A DNA stretch of 64,000 bases from Pyrenochaeta sp. MPI-SDFR-AT-0127. Its lineage: Eukaryota; Ascomycota; Dothideomycetes; Pleosporales; Cucurbitariaceae. Shown here in pieces: positions 12,605 to 21,598 of this stretch; within the stretch, counting starts at the first letter, position 1, and each line of letters opens with the position of its first letter. The stretch is taken from positions 682,001 to 746,000 of the forward strand of contig JAGTJM010000012.1 in NCBI GenBank assembly GCA_020747015.1, given 5' to 3'. Position numbers and translations under genes: made by a program. Below the pieces are notes generated by a model. It was not told the origin of the DNA and did not search any database. It worked only from the letters and a program-made list of their open reading frames with translations.

Positions 12605-13219
12605 TCATGGCACAACAACGACACCGAGACTTCCCGCCTGTCCCACAACACTCCTCGCAATCCCCTCCAAGCTCAGTCCACTCAGTCTCGTCTCACTCTG
12701 CTTTATTTTTGCAATCTCATACACATGCTTCAAGCTGACGGTTCCCACGGTGCCTTTGGTGGCCTGGCCTACGGTCGGGCTATTCGTGCTCGTCTTGCCC
12801 TTTTGCCCATCGTGGTTGTTCATTGGCCCCGGGACATTACCGGCGCCGCGAATCTTATTCTTTGTTGGAAGCACGCCAGCGGCGGAGAGCAGGAGAGTCG
12901 CAGTGGGAGGCGTGCGCAGCGAAAAGTGGAAGGAACGATCTGGGCGGACGGTTATGCGTGCGGGGATTGGGGTGCCAGCTGTGTAGTGGGCTGTGCGGGC
13001 ATTGAACTCCTAGAGAGTATTGTCAATAGCTATTTCACTTACATGTGTCCCAGGTGAGTAGTGTATGTGTAGAAAGAAGCGAATACATACTTTGCAAAAG
13101 TCCATGCTTTTTACTCCTTTGCTACCCAGCGCGGGTCCGACAGGCGGTGACGGGGACGCCTGTCCTGCGCCGACTATCAGTTTAACAATCTGATCTTTTG
13201 CTATCGCTTTCCTCGCCAT
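12605..13219 (-). CDS. mrpl19: Mitochondrial large-subunit ribosomal protein L11 (mL11, yeast Mrpl19)
   Basis: This protein belongs to the GTPase-associated centre of the mitochondrial ribosome. Exon 1 is 13219-13091 (43 residues: KLIVGAGQASPSPPVGPALG, then MDFCK). The intron is 13090-13010 (81 bp, GTATGT...TAG). Exon 2 is 13009-12605, opening with EFNARTAHYTAGTPIPARIT and containing SFHFSLRTPP and KGTVGTVSLKHVYEIAKIKQ. The product is 177 residues, close to bacterial L11 plus a short tail. The PPVGPALG motif is the L11 signature. There is no obvious long presequence, as is common for this protein. It is divergent from RAD54, with 385 bp between starts. A 195-residue open frame on the opposite strand is only its antisense shadow. 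Confidence 0.93.
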
Positions 13220-13604
13220 TGTGTATGTAGATACAATTGGTTGATGGCGGGCAACTTTTGCGGAGGTCTCACGGAGGTCTCGGTCACAGGATTTTCCGCT
13301 GAATGCTCGACCTCAAAACTGCGCCCAACGAAAGGTTACCTAGCAACGTGTGATATGCCGAAGATACTTTTCAGCGACGGCTCCGTGTATGATGAGATGA
13401 TCATGGATGAATGGAATGACCATGATGTTGCTGGCTGCACGTGATTGCGCGTTGTCGCCAAATCCTGGTGCGCTTGACGCGACGAACATCCGCCACCACC
13501 CATCAACACGCTGCAACACGATCTCTCTGTCGCTTCCCACTCACCTCAGCGGAAGTCACAAGTCAAGTCACCTTGTAACGCATCGTGGGTCCTCCAATTG
13601 TTTA
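13220..13604. promoter_or_regulatory. Shared promoter of mL11 and rad54
   Basis: A divergent promoter of 385 bp. It contains a directly repeated 10-mer, CGGAGGTCTC, near 13260-13283 on the plus strand. No TATA box was found. It includes 66 codons open upstream of the chosen rad54 start. Confidence 0.5.
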
Positions 13605-16043
13605 ATGCATAGACCGAAACATATCGCAGCTGGCGAAGGCACTCCCGCAAAGCCGGCGGCGCGTCTGTATGGTGGCACTCCACAATCGACTGAACGTCTG
13701 ATCAAGCCTTTCAGATGTCCTGGATCTGCAACAGTATCTCGCATATCAGAAAAGCCTGCAAGGAAGAGACGAAAGGTAGACTACTCGGGTGCTGGTGGCG
13801 ATGATGGAGAAAGCGATAAGCCTTATTCGAACGAGGACCGACTGGCACTTGCCACGCGCGATGTAAATCGATTTCCGGTATTCAAGGCGAAAGACAAAGA
13901 CACGTTGTTCAAGCAGAAGTTCACTGTTCCTCTAATCAACAAGGACACGGGTGCTTACAATCCCAACCGACCAGCGCCTCTACTGGGAATGCGCCTGGGT
14001 ACTGTCTTCGTCGCACGACCGTTACACGATCCTAGCGGAGAGTTTGCAATTGTCCTATATGATCCTACGGTCGACGACAAGCCGATACCAAAGGAGGAGG
14101 TCGAGCCGAAGCTCAGTCAACAAGAAAAGAAAGACTTGGAGGCTCCATTAGTGCACAAGAGCCTGGCAGAAATTTTGGGCTTAAAGAAAAAGGTGGATCT
14201 TGAGCGTCCACGCGTACCAGTTGTTATCGATCCAAAACTTGCTAAAGTCCTCCGTCCTCATCAGGTAGAAGGTGTCAAGTTTTTATACCGAGCTGCGACT
14301 GGCTTGATAGATCCAAAAGCGAACGGCTGCATTATGGCAGACGAGATGGGTCTTGGAAAGACATTGCAATGTATAGCCTTGATGTGGACGCTTTTGAAAC
14401 AATCACCCGATGCCGGAAAATCGACGATACAAAAGTGCGTTATTGCATGCCCTTCAAGTTTGGTGCGAAATTGGGCAAATGAGCTAGTCAAATGGCTTGG
14501 TAAAGATGCCGTAACCCCCTTCGCCATTGATGGGAAAGCATCCAAAGAAGAGCTGATCCAACAAATACGGCAGTGGTCCATTGCATCCGGGCGCGCAGTG
14601 GTCCGACCGGTGCTCATTGTGTCGTACGAAACACTTCGCCTCTATGTTGATGAATTTGGACAGACTCCCATCGGTCTTCTACTTTGCGACGAAGGCCATC
14701 GCTTGAAGAATGGTGAGAGTTTGACCTTCACGGCGCTCAACAGCCTAAACGTGCAGCGGCGAGTCATCCTCTCTGGTACACCTATTCAAAATGACCTCTC
14801 TGAATACTTCGCCCTACTGAACTTTGCAAATCCGAATTATCTTGGCACACGAATGGAGTTTCGGAAACAATATGAAATACCCATTCTACGAAGTCGCGAT
14901 GCCAACGGAACCGAAGAGGACGTAAAGAAAGGCAATGAGCGGCTCACTGAACTTCTGGGTCTGGTCAACAAATTTATCATTCGACGAACCAACGACATCC
15001 TCTCGAAGTACCTCCCAGTCAAGTACGAGCATGTCGTCTTTTGCAATCTTGCTCCATTTCAAAAGGATCTGTACAACCATTTCATCAAATCTCCTGACGT
15101 TCAAAGTCTTCTCCGTGGCAAGGGATCACAGCCGCTTAAAGTCATTGGTATGCTCAAAAAGCTATGCAACCATCCCGATTTGCTCGATCTGCCTGCCGAC
15201 CTACCTGGTTGTGAGGATGCATTGCCTGACGACTTCGTTCAAAAAGATGCCCGGGGAAGAGATCGGGAGGTAAAAGTATGGTACTCTGGCAAAATGGCTG
15301 TATTGGACCGTATGCTCGCACGCATTCGTGCCGAGACGAATGACAAGATCGTGCTCATCTCCAATTACACTCAAACACTTGATATCTTCGCGGCTTTATG
15401 TCGCTCCCGGAACTACGGGTGCCTTCGTCTCGACGGTACCATGAATGTCAGCAAACGGCAGAAACTTGTGGACAAGTTTAATGACCCCGAAGGTCCTGAA
15501 TTTGTCTTCCTTCTTTCATCAAAGGCCGGCGGGTGTGGTCTCAATCTCATTGGCGCTAATCGGCTCGTTCTCTTCGACCCCGATTGGAACCCAGCAGCAG
15601 ATCAGCAAGCCCTTGCCCGTGTCTGGCGTGATGGGCAGAAGAAAGACTGCTTCGTCTACCGCTTCATTACCACGGGTACCATCGAAGAAAAGGTTTTCCA
15701 GCGACAGTCGCACAAGCAATCGCTCTCATCCTGTGTCGTTGACTCCGCAGAAGACGTCGAACGGCACTTCAGCCTCGATTCTCTACGCGAGCTCTTCCAG
15801 TACCGCGACAATACTACGAGTGACACGCACGACACTTTCAAATGCAAAAGATGTCGGAAAGAGGACGGACGGCAGATCCTCAAGGCGCCAGCCATGCTAT
15901 ATGGTGATACAAGCACATGGAATCATTTTGTCAACGATGGGGAAAATGGGCCGCTTGGGAAAATTCAGGATCTTTTGCTGCGGCAGGAGACGGCATCTGA
16001 TCTACAGGACGTCAGTGCTGTGTTCCAGTATATTAGCCATTGA
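13605..16043 (+). CDS. rad54: DNA repair translocase Rad54 (SNF2 family)
   Basis: Rad54 is a double-stranded DNA translocase that works with Rad51 in homologous recombination. It is a single exon of 812 residues from the ATG at 13605. The N-terminus has the Rad54 Rad51-interaction-type motif RLIKPFRCPG and a basic KPARKRRKV. SNF2 motifs are visible in order: RPHQVEGVKFLY, ADEMGLGKTLQ (Walker A), DEGHRLKN (DEGH box), LSGTPIQNDLSEY, then LLSSKAGGCGLNLIGANRL and ARVWRDGQKKDCFVYRF in the helicase C lobe. The C-terminus has a Cys pair (FKCKRCRKEDG). The frame is open back to an ATG at 13407, but those 66 residues look like non-coding sequence and MHRPKHIA starts where the conserved part begins. 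Identity is certain; the start is probable. Confidence 0.95.
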   Translation: MHRPKHIAAGEGTPAKPAARLYGGTPQSTERLIKPFRCPGSATVSRISEKPARKRRKVDYSGAGGDDGESDKPYSNEDRLALATRDVNRFPVFKAKDKDTLFKQKFTVPLINKDTGAYNPNRPAPLLGMRLGTVFVARPLHDPSGEFAIVLYDPTVDDKPIPKEEVEPKLSQQEKKDLEAPLVHKSLAEILGLKKKVDLERPRVPVVIDPKLAKVLRPHQVEGVKFLYRAATGLIDPKANGCIMADEMGLGKTLQCIALMWTLLKQSPDAGKSTIQKCVIACPSSLVRNWANELVKWLGKDAVTPFAIDGKASKEELIQQIRQWSIASGRAVVRPVLIVSYETLRLYVDEFGQTPIGLLLCDEGHRLKNGESLTFTALNSLNVQRRVILSGTPIQNDLSEYFALLNFANPNYLGTRMEFRKQYEIPILRSRDANGTEEDVKKGNERLTELLGLVNKFIIRRTNDILSKYLPVKYEHVVFCNLAPFQKDLYNHFIKSPDVQSLLRGKGSQPLKVIGMLKKLCNHPDLLDLPADLPGCEDALPDDFVQKDARGRDREVKVWYSGKMAVLDRMLARIRAETNDKIVLISNYTQTLDIFAALCRSRNYGCLRLDGTMNVSKRQKLVDKFNDPEGPEFVFLLSSKAGGCGLNLIGANRLVLFDPDWNPAADQQALARVWRDGQKKDCFVYRFITTGTIEEKVFQRQSHKQSLSSCVVDSAEDVERHFSLDSLRELFQYRDNTTSDTHDTFKCKRCRKEDGRQILKAPAMLYGDTSTWNHFVNDGENGPLGKIQDLLLRQETASDLQDVSAVFQYISH

Positions 16044-16256
16044 GCGGTTGGCATGTTCTGCATTGACTGGCATATTGCAGCGTTGTTGGGTTATTTTTGT
16101 GCATAGGATTTGATTATCATTGTTCATGAAGCGTGACTCCTGTAGGCGCCTCACACTTAAACGTTACCTACATAAGAAAATAGTAGTTGTGAAACTCATC
16201 CATCACAGACAAAAGAAATCACGTCTAACATTTCACCGAAGAGATGTGGACGGCTC

Positions 16257-18330
16257 CTATACACCAGAATCATCCTGCTCGATGAAAGCCAGTTCTACCG
16301 CTTGAAAGTCTTCCCAAGCCTGACATGTTTGTTGCAGCTCATCAACATCCAGCAAGGCAGGGATCTCACTCTCCCTCTCCACAAACTGAAGCGCGAGGCC
16401 CTCCGCGACATGCCATCCAATATGGCAATGCATCTAGGTCGATCAATTAGCACGATTCCACATTTGTGACTTGCTCGAATGACTTACCAGCCATGCTCCC
16501 GGATTATCTGTCAAGAATGCAATGACCAAATACCCACTCGCTGGCAAAGTTGCCACATCTCTGCGTGGTGGGTTCTTCAGATTCAACTCTACCGAGTCAT
16601 CGAACGTCGCGCTCGCCTCTTGCGCTAAGATGTAGAAATCGTGGCCGTGCAGATGAATTGGATGCGGAACAGGCAGTGCAGTGTCGATAACCCAATATAT
16701 CCATTCGTTAGCATTGGGTAGGACGTAAACATTCTCTGCGTCCTCCCATGTCGCATTCCCCTCTGCAATCTGGAGGAGTGAAGGTGCTTCCCAAGCGACA
16801 AGCATGCTGTTTAGCCCAATCTTCCATTTGAATAACCTCGTTGTGGCGTCACGGAGTATACCCACGTCCAGCTCAGGATCTTGCAAGGTGGGGTTAGAGA
16901 CTGAGTGGGGGACATGTGGGACGAGCAATGAGGCAGAGACGTCATCGCACGAGTCTTCCTGCTCCCAAGCTGTAGTTGTTGGGTCGTTTGTAGATGAAGA
17001 GTAGCGAACAATGGCGCGAATGTCGTTGGTGTTCAGATTGTTTGCGCATGCGCCTTGGGGGATTGCGCGGAACCAGTAGTCGGAAACTTCTTGATTCGCT
17101 TCGATGATAACATCATATCTCTGACCTTTTTGAGGTTAACAGCGTTCAAAGTGAGTCAATGATTTTGAGGATTGGAGTGAGTTGACATACCCATGGTTAT
17201 ATCCAGAACGTCAACCTCAAACGGCACCACAGGCACAAAGTCCATCGCAATGACCGTCATTGTATGCCCATCCAGGCTCAACTTGAAGTGAGAGTCGATG
17301 GCCGCATTGATGAATCTCAGTCTATACTTCTTTCCTGCTTCAAATGACATTTCGTAGCGCTCGCCTACGCCCTCAAATGTGCCTTTACCATTAATCAGTG
17401 CAGTATCTAGTTGTGGTGGGCCACCAGTTTGTGCCGAATGCCATAAAGCGTCGACAGTCTCATGAGTCCAATCATTGAGCATGATCGGCTCGAGGTCTTC
17501 GTCGTAGTTTGCTGTGGCAGGGCCGTGAATCACCATGGGGCCAAAGACACCCATCCAGGCTTGCAGGGCATAGTGGGAGTGATACCATGTTGTTCCGTAC
17601 TGTGTAGCTCTGAAGATGTAGGTGTGTGTGGTTCCCGGCTACGGCATATTAGAATAGAAACCTTGATTCAGATTGGAGAGCGAACTTACAGCGTCGGGAC
17701 ATTGAATTATGGAAGGCACACCATCATGCTGAACAGTATAATTCTGTCGGAGACCGTGCCAGTGAATTGTTGTGCCATTCTCAGTGAGACTGTTCCTCAC
17801 GTGAATTTTGAGAGTATCTCCCTAAAAGAGCATCAGATCCAGACCAGCAAGAATGACCGAAGTTGACCTACCCAGTTCGCCTCGATGAGTGGCCCGGGAA
17901 TGGAATTATTGATACCAAGCGCCACACGCTCATACCCGTCAGGAGCGATAGTCATGTTGGTAATATCGAGCCAAAACTATCGAAGTCAGTCCTCAATTCG
18001 CCTTACTATGTTTACTGGATGCTAAGAAGGACCATATCCACTATGATTGATCAAGGTACACCATAAAAAAAGAATTCTCTTGTGAGATGCTTTGAATGAA
18101 GGAGACAAAGTCCAAAATGATATACGTACCTCTCTTGTAACTCCCGTGTCAGGAACCTCATTGTACCAATCCGTGTCAATGCTGTGATCGCACCACTGAC
18201 TTCGGTCATCTGCTGTATTACCAGCACATACCGATGTCAACAAAGTGGAGTTAAGAGTTGATTCCGCTTGAGGTGTTGGGATGGCGCTCACGACGGCCAC
18301 AGTGCAAAAGAGGGTGTAAAAGGGCTTCAT
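16257..18330 (-). CDS. Secreted laccase-type multicopper oxidase
   Basis: This protein oxidises phenolic substrates and reduces oxygen to water outside the cell. There are six exons on the minus strand: 18330-18130, 17976-17872, 17821-17690, 17638-17191, 17125-16488 and 16433-16257. All introns are GT-AG and in phase, and the product is 566 residues. It starts with a signal peptide (MKPFYTLFCTVAVVSA). All four copper-binding histidine blocks are present: HWHG (exon 3), HSH (exon 4), HPIHLHGH (exon 5) and HCHIGWH at the start of exon 6. The residue ten after the type-1 copper cysteine is Leu, the class usually linked to intermediate redox potential. Other landmarks are GVTRE/FWLDITNMTIAPDG, NNSIPGPLIEANW and LINGKG. 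The first intron (153 bp) is longer than the rest (50-65 bp). It is divergent from a small secreted protein gene 1.9 kb away. Substrate and physiological role are unknown. Confidence 0.93.
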
Positions 18331-20219
18331 ATTGGAGAGGTCACAAAAGAATGAGAGGGAACCCAACCAAAGAACGATTAACGGAGCTGCCAGTCCAAAT
18401 GAAAGTGATCAGAGAGTGTGTATTGAATGATAAAAAGCGAGGTAGAGCTTTATGATATATCATTCAAGGTGCTATTTCCATATTGTGTTCGGCGACAGTG
18501 TCTTTCTTCGGCGCAATGAGCTTGATCGTCGTTGTTTCGATTCATATCCTGCATGATCACCTGCAGGACCATCGTCAGCTCGTTCACGAAAACGCTTGTA
18601 GCGCCATCCGTCGGTTCCGACCAGGCGCTTCAAAGGGTTGGTGGTAGTCATGAGGTTCAAGATGCCAAGCTTAACTCTTTCAAGCATGCCAGCGTATACT
18701 AGAAAGTGATAAGATGTTTACCCCCTGCATTTGCTCCCCTGGAATGGTGATTCTGGGGACGGAACGAGAGGCTTTTCCAATTACAGAACACCATGCCGGT
18801 CTGAGGCCGCGTAATAATCGTTGGTGGATATGTCAACCATTGGGACTTGTGGTGTTGAGAGTTTGTGGCCTGCGAAGGAATTGGGCGAGTGTACTAGATA
18901 GTGGGGTCTACAAGGGGCTGAAGTTCTTTTTTCGGGCACGTTGAAGCCATGTAGATGTCGGAGGTTGACAAGGACAGGCATATCACATTTGTGATCGCTT
19001 GTGTGCACGTCCATGCAAGGACTTATGCACAGGCCCTGGACGCTTCGACACACGGAAACAGTGGTTCAAAACATGATTCCGTAGACGCGCGTCGTTGCCG
19101 GATGTAGTTGTAACCCATCCATGGATTTCCTTTTTGGTCGTATGAGCGTGCTGAAGTTCAGGGTCCTTCTGATTCGATAGAAGTGTGCTCGAGGCGAAGG
19201 ATTCAAGACACGCGTCCAATCGCATATTGGCGTTCGTTGGCTTAGGTATGAGCCCATAAACCCCTGGTGTATAGCCTCTTTTCTTTAAGGCACTAAAGAT
19301 AGGGCATGAGTGGAGAGATGAAGATGATCAATGTTATGAGTCGTAGACCTAACGAGGACATTTCACCATACATGATATTCACAGCGCTCTTTGATCCAAG
19401 TAGAAATTCATCTAGCCCAAAACAAGAAGATGTCCCCACGCACTCGCATGAAACGGGGTGTGTATTCTAAGAAGTACGCGGTCTCGCGTATTCGTTTATC
19501 TACGGTCTGGTGGATCTCAGAGTCATTGTAAATCTCCGAACGGAACAGCACCCGAAACGACGGCAACGGTGCGCACCCAAAACTTTGGCCTAAAGCTTAG
19601 ACGCTTGAGCTTGGCAATTCTTCTCCTTTTGAGAAGGTAAACGTAAGCTCATGCACATAGCCTGGATATGTGATTCTCCTGCTTTCTTAGCTTGCTAGAT
19701 GTAGCCTCGAGTCAAGAGTGCGTGAGGAATTGCATACAATTGAGGTGCCAATGCAGGGTTTACCATGCCCTGCGATGCCATTTTGTAGAATACCTAACGG
19801 TGAAGCATCCTAAAGGAGTAACCCGCCGTCCCAAAACCATGTTGGGCGTGAAGTGGTAAGCCCGCATACCATTTAATGGTAGGGTATAAGTCATTGCCTT
19901 GCATATTGCACTGGACTCTTCACTCGTATCACTGAACAATCGTGAGCCACAAGCCAGGCTGTATGGATGCTGATGCAGAAAGGGTGTGGATTTCAGGACC
20001 ACTGTGGGTCACACGACTCCTCTAACCCCAGCTCTCGGGAGCATATTCGACTGCGGCGTGCGTAAGCAGTGAGAGCGAAGTGAGCTCGAGATTCCTCCAG
20101 CCACCGGTCAGCTGTGGCATTGAGAGTACAATATACTCCCAAATTGCTGATAAGTTCGCCCCGTGCTGCTTTTTGATACCCATCACCTTCGTTACACTAC
20201 CCTTCGTCTCTGATTGACC
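18331..20219. other. Long divergent intergenic region
   Basis: A stretch of 1.9 kb between two divergent secreted-protein genes. I found no conserved coding exon on either strand; the short open frames do not join into a plausible protein. Confidence 0.5.
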
Positions 20220-20906
20220 ATGCGCTTCCATCTTTCACTGATCACTGTTTTGGTTGCGTTTGTCCACGGCACCGTCTCTGCAACAGATAACTTCACCTTA
20301 TATGCATACGGCAAGGGACTGCAGTCTGGCCTACAATTGGTTTATGGCGATGGTTAGTTCTACCTACATATATTAGATATATGCTCACGTCTAGTCAGGC
20401 CAGGCATATATAGGCCTGAAGCTACCGTCTTTCGCGGTTCAGGCCACGAACATTAAACGTCGGTCCATCCATCCAACCTAACACTTCTTTTTATTGAACA
20501 ACCGCAGTGTCCCTAACGGACGACGCAAAACTTATCGCCACCCCGGACAGCACGGCAAGCTGGTCCTCAGAGCCATCTCTATATATTGGTGCAGATGATG
20601 GAGACCTCAAAAAAATCGGGTTTTCTGCAGGGAATGAGACTATTCCAGATGGTGCCATTGTCGCTGGCTTCGGTTTATTTGGCGGATGGGCGTATAACAG
20701 TGAGCATGCTGGAGCTATTGAAATGAAGTTTGTTGCGTCACCAACGAACGAGACGGATGTGTACCAGTAAGTATTTCTGACCGAGTCTATCGGTATGGAG
20801 CTAATGTTTTGAAAGGGTCAAATGGAATGTTGCAGGGACAAAGGTAACCGGGGGCGATATACCAATCTCCCTACGGACTGAGGCGCCTGCTGTTCCTGAG
20901 GATTGA
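20220..20906 (+). CDS. Small secreted protein, cysteine-free
   Basis: A 160-residue protein from three exons: 20220-20352, 20508-20766 and 20816-20906. Intron 1 is 155 bp. Intron 2 is 49 bp, with a CTAAT branch and a GTAAGT donor. It begins with a signal peptide (MRFHLSLITVLVAFVHGTVSA) followed by NFTLYAYGKGLQSGLQLVYGD, a pattern I recognise from a widespread family of uncharacterised secreted fungal proteins (FTLYAYG...GLPL.Y.DG). It has no cysteine, so it is not a typical Cys-rich effector. There are three N-glycosylation sequons (NFT, NET, NET). The C-terminus is VAGTKVTGGDIPISLRTEA. Function is unknown; an extracellular or wall location is inferred from the signal peptide only. Confidence 0.78.
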
Positions 20907-21598
20907 GGCAGGGCAACTACCGAGAATCAGCTGGTGATGTATTCAGGTTTTATGGCTACATGGAGTATCCAGTGCCAATCACCATGTTTCCTTGTTGTGA
21001 CTGAAGCCCGTCCTTAGGGCATGATGTAGAATGCGTGGGATTTCATGATGAGTCGTGTGATTACCAAAGCGTAAGGGAGTGTGGAGAGTGGAGAATGCCT
21101 GGCTCATTGACTTCGTCCATGTTCCTTAGGCCCAAAAACAGTTTCTTGTAGACAACATCCCTCGTCCTCTCTGTCATACGGCCTTGTTCGCCAATTCATA
21201 GCAGATCGTATTTGATTGGCTTGAGTGCTTAGGCCACCCTAATTCTCTGATTGGGGACGGCGTACTTCCGCATATGTGAAGTTCATTTTTCTTCACGATT
21301 GTGCCCCATTATCTTCTCAACGTAGTCCTCCGGTTTTGCCTCCTCGCTCCACTCACCGAGCTGGAAATACGTCGGCCTGGGCGTTGTCCACAGAATTACG
21401 CCACTCGGGGCATGGCCAGTCGGAACCATGAATCCTCCGCCACCTGGTCCGAGCTTCAAGGTTTCGAGAGCTCCACATTCACACACACATTGTTGATTCT
21501 ACACACATCGCACGCACTCTACATACAGCAAGGACGTCTATACGTCACTGCTTTTCGAAGCTCCCAGATTACCACATACGCCTTTCGCGCCGCAAAGC
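20907..21598. other. Intergenic region upstream of the Prp2-type helicase
   Basis: 3' flank of the secreted-protein gene and promoter of the helicase gene. No gene seen. A short CACA tract lies near 21477-21489. Confidence 0.55.

Noticed and set aside
12399..12986. 195-codon plus-strand open frame
   Set aside because: Antisense shadow of mL11 exon 2; no recognisable motif, while the minus strand encodes a clear ribosomal protein.
13407..13604. Upstream in-frame extension of rad54 to an ATG at 13407
   Set aside because: The extra 66 residues are Ser/His/Thr-rich without Rad54 similarity, and lie in the shared promoter with mL11.
15445..16113. 222-codon plus-strand frame inside rad54
   Set aside because: Shadow frame of the Rad54 helicase C lobe.
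16257..20906. Secondary-metabolite or effector cluster around the laccase
   Set aside because: Neighbours are housekeeping genes (rad54, prp2); no synthase, transporter or P450 nearby.
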